A DNA stretch of 64,000 bases from Streptomyces katrae. GTDB lineage: Bacteria; Actinomycetota; Actinomycetes; Streptomycetales; Streptomycetaceae. Shown piece after piece: positions 8,190 to 16,999 of this stretch. The translations under genes and the position numbers were made by a program. Below the pieces are notes generated by a model. That model worked only from the letters and a program-made list of their open reading frames with translations, had not been told where the DNA came from and made no database searches. Each line of letters starts with the position of its first letter. Position 1 is the stretch's first letter. The stretch is from positions 124,001 through 188,000 of the forward strand of contig NZ_JNZY01000010.1 of the NCBI RefSeq assembly GCF_000717655.1, given 5' to 3'.

Positions 8190-10100
8190 ATGAAGAGCCT
8201 CGTCCGCGCGCTGTCCGGCGCCCTCCTGCTGCTGGCGGGAGTCCTGCCGGCGGTGGCCGCTCCGCTGCCCGCCGCGGCCGCGCCGGCCGCTCCCGCCGGG
8301 GAGGCGTGGACCCCGCCGCTGTCCACCCGCGGCCGCTACATCGTCGACGCGGACGGCAACCGGTTCCGCCTGCGCTCCGGCAACTGGGACGGCGCCCAGG
8401 GTTCCTGGAGCGGCTCCGGCGACCGGAACGACCCCGCCACCCACCACAGCGGCCAGAACTCCAACGGCATACCGATCGGCCTGGACCGGGTGCCGCTGCC
8501 CGCCCTGCTGGCCGACTTCCGGGCCCTCGGCCTCAACAGCATCCGGCTGCCCTTCTCCAACGAGATGCTGCGCACCACCGCCCCCGTCCCGGACGCGGCC
8601 GTCGCCGCCAACCCGGCGCTGCGCGGCCGCACCCCGCTCCAGGTCTACGACGCCGTCGTCACGGCGCTCACCGGCGCCGGTTTCGCCGTCATCCTCAACA
8701 ACCACACCGTCACCACCCGCTGGTGCTGCGGGCTCGACGGCAACGAGCGCTGGAACAGCGGCCGGTCCACCGCCCAGTGGGCCGACGACTGGGTGTTCCT
8801 GGCCCGCCGCTACCGCGACAACCCGCGCGTGGTCGGCGCCGACCTGTACAACGAGGTCCGCCGCGACTTCCTCGACGACCCCAACTGGGGGCTCGGCGAC
8901 AACCACGACTGGCAGGCCGCCGCCCAGGAGGCCGGCGACCGGATCCTCGCCGAAGCCAATCCGAACCTGCTCATCGTGGTCGAGGGCATCAACTGGACCG
9001 GCATCCCCCTGGACGGCCTCCCGCACGGCCGTCCCACCCTCACCCCCGTACGCACCCTGTCCCACACGCTCGTGGTCTCCGACAAGCTCGTGTACTCGGC
9101 CCACTTCTACGGGTACACCGGACCCCGGCACAGCGGCGCGACCGGCATGGGCGAGACCCATGACCTCCGCTACCAGGACATGAGCCGGGCCCAGTTCGAG
9201 CAGACCCTCTACGACCAGGCCTTCTACGTATCATCCGAGACCGGCACCCACTTCACGGCCCCCGTCTGGATCAGCGAGTTCGGCATCGGCGCCGACGAGA
9301 GCGGCGCCGCACCGCGCGCCTGGTTCCGGAACCTCACCGGCCATCTGGCCGCCGTCGACGCCGACTTCGCGTACTGGCCGCTCGTCGGCTGGAGCACCAC
9401 CGCCCAGGGCGCCCCTGGTGGCGACACCTGGGCGATGCTCCGCTACGACTCCTCCGGCCGCCGGTCCGGCGTACTGGACGCGGCCGACTGGCGTACGCAG
9501 CCGTGGACCGCCCTCTCCGCCACCGCCGGGCGCACCGGACAGGTCCCCGCCACCCCGGCCTGGTACCAGCTGACCACCGACCACCGCGACCACAACGCCT
9601 CACTGCGCACGCGCGCCACCGGCGACTGGGACAGCGGGGCCCGCAAGGCGGTCTGCCCCGACGGCGCCCGCCTCGCCGGACTCGGGCACACGGGCGGCCG
9701 CGGCCTGTGCACCACCTCCGATCTGCGCGCCGCGAGCGGCGGGCACACCGTGGTCCGCGACGAGGCGTACGTCCCGGCGGGCGGCGACTGGGCGACCGGA
9801 TACACGAAGTTCCAGTGCCCGGCCGGCCAGTTCCTGACCGGGTACAGCCTGCGCGGCGAGCGGGTGTCGGCGGCCCTGTGCGCGCCGTCCCGGGCGGCCC
9901 TGCCCGCCGGCGGCCGCACGCTCTGGTTCGACCGCGGCGACAACCGGCCCCCGGGCGCCCCCGGCGGAGAGTTCGCGTACGGCGACTACAAGGGCCAGTG
10001 CCTGCCGACCGAGTACGCGGCGGGCATCGCCTTCACCACCCGCGCGGCCTCCCGCCCGGGCCCGGCGGCCCTCCTGTGCCGCCCCCTGCCGTCCGCCTGA
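8190..10100 (+). CDS. secreted GH5-family glycoside hydrolase with C-terminal Cys-rich domain
   Basis: 636 aa from ATG 8190, AGGAG at 8181. A signal peptide (MKSLVRALSGALLLLAGVLPAVA) is followed by a (beta/alpha)8 GH5 domain at ~45-430. The acid/base is Glu222 in LYNEVRR, preceded by NNHTVTTRWCCG, and the nucleophile is Glu363 in WISEFGIG. The motif layout is endoglucanase-like; beta-1,4-glucan or another beta-glycan is plausible. Residues ~455-636 form a separate domain with repeated KxxCP/QCP motifs (RKAVCPDGARLAGLGH, YTKFQCPAGQFLTGYS, YKGQCLPTEYAAGIAF), probably carbohydrate binding. A GGCCGATCGGCC palindrome lies at 8150-8161, upstream of the start. The 3' end shows a duplicated 17-bp piece around the stop. 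Confidence 0.92.
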   Translation: MKSLVRALSGALLLLAGVLPAVAAPLPAAAAPAAPAGEAWTPPLSTRGRYIVDADGNRFRLRSGNWDGAQGSWSGSGDRNDPATHHSGQNSNGIPIGLDRVPLPALLADFRALGLNSIRLPFSNEMLRTTAPVPDAAVAANPALRGRTPLQVYDAVVTALTGAGFAVILNNHTVTTRWCCGLDGNERWNSGRSTAQWADDWVFLARRYRDNPRVVGADLYNEVRRDFLDDPNWGLGDNHDWQAAAQEAGDRILAEANPNLLIVVEGINWTGIPLDGLPHGRPTLTPVRTLSHTLVVSDKLVYSAHFYGYTGPRHSGATGMGETHDLRYQDMSRAQFEQTLYDQAFYVSSETGTHFTAPVWISEFGIGADESGAAPRAWFRNLTGHLAAVDADFAYWPLVGWSTTAQGAPGGDTWAMLRYDSSGRRSGVLDAADWRTQPWTALSATAGRTGQVPATPAWYQLTTDHRDHNASLRTRATGDWDSGARKAVCPDGARLAGLGHTGGRGLCTTSDLRAASGGHTVVRDEAYVPAGGDWATGYTKFQCPAGQFLTGYSLRGERVSAALCAPSRAALPAGGRTLWFDRGDNRPPGAPGGEFAYGDYKGQCLPTEYAAGIAFTTRAASRPGPAALLCRPLPSA

Positions 10101-10144
10101 CCCGTCCGTCCGCCTGACCCGTCCGTCCGCGAGGTCGGGCGCCG

Positions 10145-10837
10145 TCAGCGACCGCCGTTGTCGGCAACGGCTACGGCAACGGCGCCGGCCAGCAAGCCCG
10201 GGAGGTCGCGCATGTCGGTGAAGACGACGGTGCCCGGGCCTGCGAGGTGGGACGCCGGCGTCAGACCGCCCGCGTACCCGAACGAGCGCATGCCCGCCGC
10301 GCGGGCCGCCTCGACGCCCGGGCGGCTGTCCTCGACCACCGCGCAGGCCGAGGGGCGGACGCCCATGCGCTGCGCGGCGTACAGGAAGACGTCCGGGGCG
10401 GGCTTGCCGCGGGCGACCTCGGTGGCGCTGTGGATGCGGCCCGCGAAGCGCTCGTAGAGGCCGGTGCGGCCGAGGGTGTGCTGCATCTTCTCGTGGCTTC
10501 CGCTGGAGGCGACGCAGGTCGGCAGGGTGATCGCGGCGAGCGCCTCCGGCAGGCCTTCGACAGGGGTGAGCCCGGCGTCCACCGCTTCCGTGTGCATCTG
10601 TGCGAAGCGCTCCTCCCACTCCCGGGCGGCCTCCGCGCCGAGGCGCTCGGCGACCAGCTCCCGGTTCGAGGCGCTGGAGCGGCCGATGAACAGGCTGATC
10701 GCCTCGTCCTCGGTGAGCGGCCAGCCGAACTCCGCGCCGAGGGCGACGTTCACGCGGGTCGCGATCCGCTCGGTGTCGACGAGGACCCCGTCGCAGTCGA
10801 ATATGACGAGCTCGAACGGTTCGGTGGAAGTGATCAT
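10145..10837 (-). CDS. HAD-superfamily phosphatase (beta-phosphoglucomutase-like)
   Basis: 230 aa. The HAD motif I FDCDGVLVDTE carries nucleophile and acid Asp (DxD), motif II is VASSGS, motif III Lys lies in ARGKPAPDVFLYAA, and motif IV in VVEDSRPGVEAA. The helical cap is inserted after motif I, as in subfamily IA. Likely dephosphorylates a small sugar phosphate or similar metabolite. Convergent with the GH5 gene, 44 bp apart. Confidence 0.92.
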   Translation of the reverse strand: MITSTEPFELVIFDCDGVLVDTERIATRVNVALGAEFGWPLTEDEAISLFIGRSSASNRELVAERLGAEAAREWEERFAQMHTEAVDAGLTPVEGLPEALAAITLPTCVASSGSHEKMQHTLGRTGLYERFAGRIHSATEVARGKPAPDVFLYAAQRMGVRPSACAVVEDSRPGVEAARAAGMRSFGYAGGLTPASHLAGPGTVVFTDMRDLPGLLAGAVAVAVADNGGR

Positions 10838-11010
10838 GACGGCAGGATAGGCGGGCGGGCAGGACGCGGATCCGGAAATTTGGCATCCGATGCGTCAAGT
10901 GTGCTGAACGGGTGCGCAAAGGGGCCTAGGGTGCGCCCGTACGCACGGTCGCGAACGGCTGTACGGCTGTTTTCGGCCACCACCGCACAGTGAACCGAAC
11001 TGGGGGGCTC

Positions 11011-13812
11011 ATGCGTAGATCCAGAGGGCTGGCGGCCGCTCTCGCCCTGTCCCTGGCCGGCACCGGCGCAGGGATCGGCCTCGGCCTCGTCCCGCAGGCG
11101 GCGGCCATCACCCCGCCCGTGGCCTTCACCGCCGACGCGCTGTCCACCTGGCAGCCCAACGGCGTCGTCTGGGCCCTCGCCGAGGCGGACGGCACGGTGT
11201 TCGTCGGCGGCACGTTCTCCGCCGTACGACCTCCCGACGGCGCCGGCGGCAGCGAGCAGCCGGCGGTGAACTTCGCCGCACTCGACGCCGCGACCGGCGC
11301 CCCGACCTCCTGCAACCTCTCCTTCACGGTCGCCGGCGGCACCGCCACCGTCCGCGCCCTCACCCTCTCGCCGGACAAGAAGACCCTGTACGCGGGCGGC
11401 TACTTCGGGGCCGTCAACGGCACCCCGGTCTCCAGCCTCGCCTCCGTCGACGTGGCGACCTGCACCGTCAAGGCCTCCTTCCGGCCGGCCTTCGCGGCCA
11501 CCGTGCGCGCCCTGGCCGTCACGAACGACACCGTCTACGCGGGCGGCGACTTCCTCACCGTCGCCGGCCAGCCGCGCGAGCGCTTCGCCGCCGTCGACGC
11601 GGCCGACGGCGCGCTGCGGCCCTTCACGGCCGACGCCGACGAGCCGGGCCGCGCCGTCGAGGTCACCCCCGACGGCAACAACGTGGTCCTCGGCGGGGAC
11701 TTCTTCACCGTCAACGGTACGAACACGCACGCGCTGGCCGTCGTCGACTCCACCAGCGGCGCGCTCACCAAGACGTACCCCGGCTTCATCGAGACCAATT
11801 CCGTCGTCAAGGACATCGCGACCGACGCGACTGGCTTCTACACCGCCAACGAAGGCACCGGCGGCGGTGTCTTCGACGGCCGGATCGCGCTCAACCTCGG
11901 CGACTTCAACCAGCGCTGGCGCGACACCTGCCTCGGCGCCACCCAGGCCGTGCTCCCGTACCGGAACGTGTTGTACAGCGCCTCGCACGCGCACGACTGC
12001 TCCAGCGTCGGCGAGTACCCGGACGGCCAGCGCCACCACCTGCTCGCGCAGCCGACCACCAGCGTCGGCAAGCTGGGCTGGGCCCCCGACACCAACGACG
12101 GCATCGGCGAGGGCATCGGCCCGCGGGTGATGGCGGTCGGCTCCAAGGGCGGCGTCCAGTACCTGTGGGTCGGCGGCGAGTTCACCACCGTCAACGGCGC
12201 CGCGCAGCAGAGCCTGACGCGGTTCGCGTCCACCGGGGACACGGGTGCGCCCACCGTCCCCGTCGCGACCGCGGCGAGCTTCAAACCCGGCGAGGTGCAG
12301 GTGCGCTGGCGCACCAGCCTCGACCTGGACGACAGCGCACTGACGTACCGGGTCTACCGCAACGGCGCGGCCACGCCGGTTGCCACCGTCACGGCCGACT
12401 CGCTGTTCTTCAAACGCCCACAGGCCTCCTGGACCGACACCACCGTCACCGCGGGCCAGTCGTACACCTACCGGGTGACGGCAACCGACGCGGCCGGAAA
12501 CACCAGCGCCCTGTCGGCGACCGCGAGCGTGACCGTCCCGACCTCGGTCGACGCCTACCCGAACCAGGTCCGTACGGACGGCGCCCAGCTGTTCTGGCGC
12601 TACGACGACTCGGCCCTGCCGAACGTCGCCGACTCCTCGGGCAGCGGCAACCAGAACGGCGTGCACCTGAACGCCCCCGCCCTGCGCCAGACGCCCGGCG
12701 CGGTCTCGGGGGCGAGCACGGCGATCGGCTTCAACGGCACGGACACCCGGGTGTACGGGGACCTGCGCCAGAGCATCGGCAGCAGCTACACCATCGAGAC
12801 CTGGTTCAGGACGAACACCACCCGGGGCGGCAAACTCCTCGGTTTCGGCAACAACCAGGTGCGCGGCAGCAACCAGTACGACAAGCACCTCTACATGACC
12901 AATGACGGGCGCATCGTCTTCGGCGTCTACACCGGTGCCACCCGCACCGTCACGACCGGCGCCGCGTACAACGACGACAAGTGGCACCATGTGGTCGCCA
13001 CCCAGGGGCCGGGCGGCATGGTCCTCTACGTGGACGGCGCCCAGAAGGGCACCCTCGCGGTCACCACGCACGAGAACTACGCCGGCTACTGGCACGCCGG
13101 CGGCGACAGCCTCGGCGGCTGGCCCGACCGTCCGACCAGCGAGTTCTGGTCCGGCCGGCTCGACGAGACCGCCGTCTACCCGAGCGTCCTCAGCGCGGCG
13201 CAGGTCCAGAACCACTACGCGCTGGCCACCGCCCCGGCCGACCCGGTCGTCCAGGTGGCGGCCGCCGAGGACGCGTACGCCAACGCGGGTGCCCCGGACG
13301 GGAATTACGGGACCTCGTCCTCGCTCGCCGTGCGGGGGTCCTCGCTGTACACGAGCTACCTGCGCTTCGACCTGCCCGTCGCACCCGCGGGCACGGTGCT
13401 CAAGTCGGCCTCGCTGAGCGTGAAGACGAGCACGATGAGCGGTGCCGGTACGGCGGACACCGTCTCGGTCGTCCCGGTCACCGGCAGCTGGACCGAGGGA
13501 GGGACCACCTACAGCAACCGCCCCGCCACGGGCACTGCGGCCCTCGGCAGCTTCGCCGGCGTCCCGGACGGCTCGGCGGTGCACACCACCGGCCTGTCCA
13601 CGGCCGCCCTCTCGGGCGCGCTCGGCACGAGCTACAGCCTGGGGCTGACCAGCCCCGGTACGGACGCCCTGTGTGATCGCAAGGCGGAGGTGGGGGTCCC
13701 CCCGCCGAAGGCAGGGGGAGGAGGCGACGCTCGCGTCGTCGACCGACGACAACGCGGCGAGCGCGCGTGCCAGGCCCCGCCGGCCAGACGGGACTTTGAC
13801 GACACCCGCTAG
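11011..13812 (+). CDS. large secreted propeller-FN3-LamG-DNRLRE protein with replaced C terminus
   Basis: 933 aa from ATG 11011, preceded by GGGGGG. A signal peptide is followed by a beta-propeller (~40-415) with repeated VFVGGTFSAV, LYAGGYFGAVNGTP, VYAGGDFLTVAGQ and VVLGGDFFTVNGT blades. Next come one fibronectin III domain (~425-515, TYRVTATDAAGNTSA), a laminin-G/concanavalin-like domain (~555-730, WHHVVATQGPGGMVLYVDG) and a DNRLRE-type module (from ~745, EDAYANAGAPDGNYGTSSSLAVRG). The DNRLRE module breaks off at LGLTSPGTDAL. The last ~45 codons (CDRKAEVGVPPPKAGGGG to the end) are translated from a dispersed repeat. The exported role is probably polymer binding or degradation at the cell surface. 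Confidence 0.88.
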   Translation: MRRSRGLAAALALSLAGTGAGIGLGLVPQAAAITPPVAFTADALSTWQPNGVVWALAEADGTVFVGGTFSAVRPPDGAGGSEQPAVNFAALDAATGAPTSCNLSFTVAGGTATVRALTLSPDKKTLYAGGYFGAVNGTPVSSLASVDVATCTVKASFRPAFAATVRALAVTNDTVYAGGDFLTVAGQPRERFAAVDAADGALRPFTADADEPGRAVEVTPDGNNVVLGGDFFTVNGTNTHALAVVDSTSGALTKTYPGFIETNSVVKDIATDATGFYTANEGTGGGVFDGRIALNLGDFNQRWRDTCLGATQAVLPYRNVLYSASHAHDCSSVGEYPDGQRHHLLAQPTTSVGKLGWAPDTNDGIGEGIGPRVMAVGSKGGVQYLWVGGEFTTVNGAAQQSLTRFASTGDTGAPTVPVATAASFKPGEVQVRWRTSLDLDDSALTYRVYRNGAATPVATVTADSLFFKRPQASWTDTTVTAGQSYTYRVTATDAAGNTSALSATASVTVPTSVDAYPNQVRTDGAQLFWRYDDSALPNVADSSGSGNQNGVHLNAPALRQTPGAVSGASTAIGFNGTDTRVYGDLRQSIGSSYTIETWFRTNTTRGGKLLGFGNNQVRGSNQYDKHLYMTNDGRIVFGVYTGATRTVTTGAAYNDDKWHHVVATQGPGGMVLYVDGAQKGTLAVTTHENYAGYWHAGGDSLGGWPDRPTSEFWSGRLDETAVYPSVLSAAQVQNHYALATAPADPVVQVAAAEDAYANAGAPDGNYGTSSSLAVRGSSLYTSYLRFDLPVAPAGTVLKSASLSVKTSTMSGAGTADTVSVVPVTGSWTEGGTTYSNRPATGTAALGSFAGVPDGSAVHTTGLSTAALSGALGTSYSLGLTSPGTDALCDRKAEVGVPPPKAGGGGDARVVDRRQRGERACQAPPARRDFDDTR
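13671..13806 (+). repeat. dispersed repeat (element B) fused to the end of the secreted protein gene
   Basis: Contains the blocks ATCGCAAGGCGGAGG and CAACGCGGCGAG in the same order as the minus strand of the MITE at 16833-16999, but with different sequence between them. It replaces the expected last strands of the DNRLRE domain. Just beyond it, TTGACGAC at 13795-13802 and GTCGTCAA downstream flank the TAG stop. Confidence 0.6.
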
Positions 13813-13844
13813 GGGCGTCGTCAACGGAGCGTCGTCCGCCCGTG

Positions 13845-13877
13845 AGGGGGCGCGGACCGTTGCGGTCCGCGCCCCCT
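13845..13877. terminator. 14-bp stem hairpin between convergent genes
   Basis: AGGGGGCGCGGACC (13845-13858), loop GTTGC, GGTCCGCGCCCCCT (13864-13877). Perfect stem between the secreted protein gene and the DUF3224 gene. Confidence 0.8.
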
Positions 13878-13914
13878 CCGTCATACGGCGCCGCCCTGAC
13901 CTGCCCGGCCCTGC

Positions 13915-14331
13915 CTAGGCCACCGTGTAGGTGAACTCGTACGGGACGGACGCGTCGCCCTTGCGGTACGTGAACGAGCCGGAGCCCGACAGCCCGGCCA
14001 GCTCGCCCGTCGCGGAGCCGGGGACCACCTCGAACGTGCACCGGGTGCCGGCGGCGTCGAACGTGCCGCGCTGCTCCATGACGAACGTGCCCTCGCGGCC
14101 GTCGACGGTGCCCGACAGCAGCTCCATGCCGGTGTAGGAGCCGGCGCCCTCCTCGATGTACGTGAAGGTGTAGCCGGCGCTGGTCGCCCCGGCCTCGATC
14201 CCGCCCGCGAAGGAGTTGACGACCGTGGAGCGGGCGAGCCGCGGGGTCGACCCGGCCGAACCGATCGGCTGCTCCTCCCAGTCGGCGAACGTGAAACGGC
14301 CGGTGGTACGGGCGGTGGTACGGGCGGGCAT
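13915..14331 (-). CDS. DUF3224 family protein
   Basis: 138 aa from ATG 14331, with a perfect AGGAGG 9 nt upstream. The sequence is beta-rich (GRFTFADWEEQPIG, STVVNSFAGGIEAG, YTGMELLSGTVDGREGTFVMEQRGTFD), typical of DUF3224, a small barrel family of unknown function. It is divergent from the WYL regulator; the shared 117-bp region contains a CCTGAC-N7-GTCAGG operator. It is therefore the likely target of that regulator. Confidence 0.88.
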   Translation of the reverse strand: MPARTTARTTGRFTFADWEEQPIGSAGSTPRLARSTVVNSFAGGIEAGATSAGYTFTYIEEGAGSYTGMELLSGTVDGREGTFVMEQRGTFDAAGTRCTFEVVPGSATGELAGLSGSGSFTYRKGDASVPYEFTYTVA

Positions 14332-14400
14332 GGGCGGACCTCCTGGTTCACGGCCGGGCGGGCTCGGTCCCTCCGGCGTGAGAACAGCCTCTCCGGTATA

Positions 14401-14419
14401 CCTGACACCCTCCGTCAGG
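14401..14419. promoter_or_regulatory. probable WYL-regulator operator
   Basis: CCTGAC, 7 nt, GTCAGG: a perfect inverted repeat in the shared DUF3224/WYL regulator region, 70 bp from the DUF3224 start and 30 bp from the regulator start. TGACAC...GTCA-type sites are plausible for YafY/WYL activators. Confidence 0.55.
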
Positions 14420-14448
14420 AATCCGGGAGTCCCGGACACAATGGCCCC

Positions 14449-15429
14449 ATGCGCGCCGACCGGCTCCTCTCCCTGCTCCTCCTGCTGCAGAACCGCGGCC
14501 GGATGACCGCACCCGAACTGGCCGCCGAGCTCGAGGTGTCGGTCCGCACCGTCTACCGGGACGTCGAGGCGCTCGGCGCCTCCGGGGTCCCGGTCCTCGC
14601 CGACCGCGGTCCCGCCGGCGGCTACCGGCTGATGGACGGCTACCGCACCCGGCTCACCGGCCTCACCGACGCCCAGGCCGGGTCCCTCTTCCTGGCCGGT
14701 GCGCCCGGTCCCGCGCAGGAGCTGGGCCTCGGCGCCGATCTGGCCGCCGCCCAGCTCAAGCTCCAGGCTGCGCTGCCCGCCGCACTCGCCGACCGGGCCC
14801 GCAGGCTCCAGGACCGCTTCCACCTGGACGCCCCGGCCTGGTTCCGCGACGCCGACCCCGTCCCGCACCTCGCACAGATCGCCCAGGCGGTCTGGGACCA
14901 GCACGTCCTGCTCACCCACTACCGCCGCTGGAGCGGCGCGGAGCGGGCCGGGAGCCCGCTGCACCCCCTCGGCCTCGTCCTCAAGGGCGGCATCTGGTAC
15001 CTGGTGGCGCAGGCCGGCGACGGGCGCGTCCGCAGCTACCGGGTCTCGCGGTTCCTGGCCGTGGACACCGCGGACGAGGAGTTCGAGCGCCCGGCCGGCT
15101 TCGAACTCGCCGCGTACTGGGCGGAGTCCGCCCGCCGGATGGAGGAGGCGACCCGGCAGGGGACCGCCCGGCTGCTGCTGTCCCCGCGCGGCCGCAGGCT
15201 GCTGCCGATGCAGTTCGGCGCCGCCGGTGCACGGGCGCTCGCCGACGCCGTCCCGGCCGACCCCGCGGACCCGGACGGCTGGATCCGCGTCGACCTCGAG
15301 GTCGAATCCCAGGCCGTCGCCGTCGGCGACCTGCTCCGGCTCGGTGCCGAGGCCGAGGTACTCGGCCCGCCCGAGCTCCGGCAGGCCCTCGCCGACACGG
15401 TCGCCGCGCTGGCCGAGCGCTACGGCTGA
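14449..15429 (+). CDS. WYL-domain transcriptional regulator (YafY/DeoR-type HTH)
   Basis: 326 aa. The winged HTH at 1-60 (MTAPELAAELEVSVRTVYRDVEALGASGVPVLADRGPAGGYRL) is followed by a WYL domain at ~135-215. The signature is altered to GGIWYLVAQAGDGRVRSYRVSRF. A C-terminal WCX extension ends the protein. The family senses ligands or nucleic acids through the WYL pocket. Divergent from DUF3224, which it probably controls; a second regulator of the same type lies at 37756. Confidence 0.9.
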   Translation: MRADRLLSLLLLLQNRGRMTAPELAAELEVSVRTVYRDVEALGASGVPVLADRGPAGGYRLMDGYRTRLTGLTDAQAGSLFLAGAPGPAQELGLGADLAAAQLKLQAALPAALADRARRLQDRFHLDAPAWFRDADPVPHLAQIAQAVWDQHVLLTHYRRWSGAERAGSPLHPLGLVLKGGIWYLVAQAGDGRVRSYRVSRFLAVDTADEEFERPAGFELAAYWAESARRMEEATRQGTARLLLSPRGRRLLPMQFGAAGARALADAVPADPADPDGWIRVDLEVESQAVAVGDLLRLGAEAEVLGPPELRQALADTVAALAERYG

Positions 15430-15559
15430 ATCCCCTGGTGTCCCGGCCGGCCGGGCGGTGACGACCCGACGATGACGACTGCGACGCAGAAGGGAGTACT
15501 GCGCCCGGGTCAGGGTGGGGGGCCGTACATGACCGGCAAGAAGGGGTACCCGGACGGGG

Positions 15560-15914
15560 ACGGTCCTGCGCGAGGTGCGCGAGGTGCGCGACGGTGATCT
15601 GGCGCCCGCGGTGTCCGGGCCGCCGCAGGAGCGCGAGGTGACGTGCGTGATCGGGTGCGCGCACCGGAAGGCGCGGCCTCGTCAGGCACGCGCTCGCCGA
15701 ACTGGCGCAGCCGGAGCCCGTCCGCCCGCTGTACGGCGCGGCCGTGGCCGGCAATGCGGGATGGCTGCGCGTGAGGGCGATGTGCGGGTTCACGGTCACG
15801 GGCCGCACCCGGGAGTTCGCCCGAGCCCGCGGCGAAGAGGTCGACCCGGTCCTGCTCACCCTCGACCAGGGCGTCGCTCTCGGCGGGGGCACGGTCGTGG
15901 CCGGTCGGCCGTAG
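15560..15914 (+). pseudogene. GNAT acetyltransferase remnant
   Basis: The 5' part reads TVLREVREVRDGDLAPAV in one frame, like the start of a GNAT. From ~15678 another frame reads LVRHALAELAQPEPVRPLYGAAVAGNAGWLRVRAMCGFTVTGRTREF and ends at TAG 15914. NAGWLRVRAMCGFTVTGR is the conserved C-terminal GNAT segment. The central acetyl-CoA loop is missing and the two parts are out of frame, so this is a deleted, frameshifted copy. It accounts for the gene-free stretch 15430-15931. Confidence 0.65.
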
Positions 15915-15931
15915 GCACGGCGCCGGGGCGG

Positions 15932-16393
15932 TCAGCGCAGGGGTTCGACCTCCAGGAAGCGGCGGCGGCGGGGGCCCCGGTAGAGCAGGCAGACCCAGCC
16001 GAGGGGCTCCAGCGCGGCCGCGCAGGCCGTCAGGCGCTCCTGCTCGGCCTCGGCCGCGCCGCCGCCCGGCGGGCCGAGCCAGGTCACGTGCACGGTTCCG
16101 GACCCGGACGGGCCGGGCTCCACCCGGTATCCCGTCCGCGTACGACGCCCCTCCGCGTCCACCGCCGACGGCGTGATGCCCGCCGCCTCCAGTACGAGGG
16201 CCACCGCGCGCGGCATCTGCCGCAGCTCCCACGGGGCGGGAACCGCCGTCCCCGCCGGGCCGTTCACCAGGCGGCGGATCTGCAGCAGACCCTCGTACGC
16301 CGTGCGGACGCCGGCCTCCCGCGCTGCCGTGGCGGGCCGTTCCGGTCCGTCGCCGGTCGCGGGCTCGAAGCCTTGCCCGGGTGCCGTCACCAC
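15932..16393 (-). CDS. hypothetical protein
   Basis: 153 aa. Soluble, no signal peptide. ATAAREAGVRTAYEGLLQIRRLVNG forms a helical N-terminal half, and RTRTGYRVEPGPSGSGTVHVTWLGPPG a beta-strand half. The end is LEPLGWVCLLYRGPRRRRFLEVEPL. Amino-acid use and codon bias look coding, but I do not recognise a family. Confidence 0.65.
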   Translation of the reverse strand: MVTAPGQGFEPATGDGPERPATAAREAGVRTAYEGLLQIRRLVNGPAGTAVPAPWELRQMPRAVALVLEAAGITPSAVDAEGRRTRTGYRVEPGPSGSGTVHVTWLGPPGGGAAEAEQERLTACAAALEPLGWVCLLYRGPRRRRFLEVEPLR

Positions 16394-16485
16394 CCACCGC
16401 CCTCCCTCGGTCTGAGTACCTCACACCCAACGAGCTGAGTATCCGCGCCGATTCCCCGCGCCCCCACCGCTGATCGAATAGGGGC

Positions 16486-16818
16486 ATGACCTTCGACGCC
16501 ACCGCCGCCCGCACCGCGCCCCGCCCGCGCCGCATGCAGCACGTGACCACCGCCGGCTCGGCCCTGGCCGTCGCCCTGGTCCCGCTCGTGGTCGGCGTCC
16601 TGGTGGCCAAGGGCATGGCCGCCGACCCGCACACCCCCGTCAACGCCCTCATCACGAACGGCGGCCAGCGGGCGGGCCTGCCCCGGGCCGAGTGGCGCCG
16701 GCGCGGCCACGCCACGATGCGCCGACTGCGCACCGCCCGCCGGACCACGGCCCGCCGCTGCGCCGCGGTCCGCACCGGCCGCCGCCCCGCCGGCGCCACC
16801 CGGGACCGCGCCGCATGA
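16486..16818 (+). CDS. small membrane protein, hypothetical
   Basis: 110 aa, ATG preceded by AATAGGGGC. One hydrophobic helix (VTTAGSALAVALVPLVVGVLVAKGMAA), then a strongly basic C-terminal tail (about 15 Arg in 45 residues). The Arg-rich tail is partly what any GC-rich frame gives, so the C terminus should be taken cautiously. It ends 15 bp before the MITE. Confidence 0.5.
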   Translation: MTFDATAARTAPRPRRMQHVTTAGSALAVALVPLVVGVLVAKGMAADPHTPVNALITNGGQRAGLPRAEWRRRGHATMRRLRTARRTTARRCAAVRTGRRPAGATRDRAA

Positions 16819-16832
16819 TCGTGCGCCGGTCG

Positions 16833-16999
16833 GCTAGTGCTGTGACCGGCAAGGTTCACCGGGCCGCGACGCCCGGCACGGCACCTCGCCGCGTTGCCGG
16901 ACCGCGCAAGTACGTCCAGTACGAGCCGCGGCCCTCCGCCTTGCGATGCACCGCACCGGACGCCGCGCCCCGGCAAACCTTTCCGGCCACAGCACTAGC
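16833..16999. mobile_element. 167-bp MITE with 24-bp terminal inverted repeats
   Basis: The left end (16833-16856, GCTAGTGCTGTGACCGG...) and right end (16976-16999) match as inverted repeats at 22 of 24 positions. CTAG directly repeated at both ends (16834-16837 and 16995-16998) looks like the target duplication. There is no coding capacity. The interior on the minus strand has ATCGCAAGGCGGAGG and CAACGCGGCGAG blocks shared with the repeat at 13671. The first bases, TAGTGCT, resemble the IS701-family ends at 2783 and 4025, so that transposase class might mobilise it (inference). Confidence 0.8.

Noticed and set aside
10834..13884. Very long minus-strand ORF (1016 codons) opposite the secreted propeller protein
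   Set aside because: Val/Gly/Arg/Asp-rich shadow of the plus-strand gene, which has signal peptide and clear domains.
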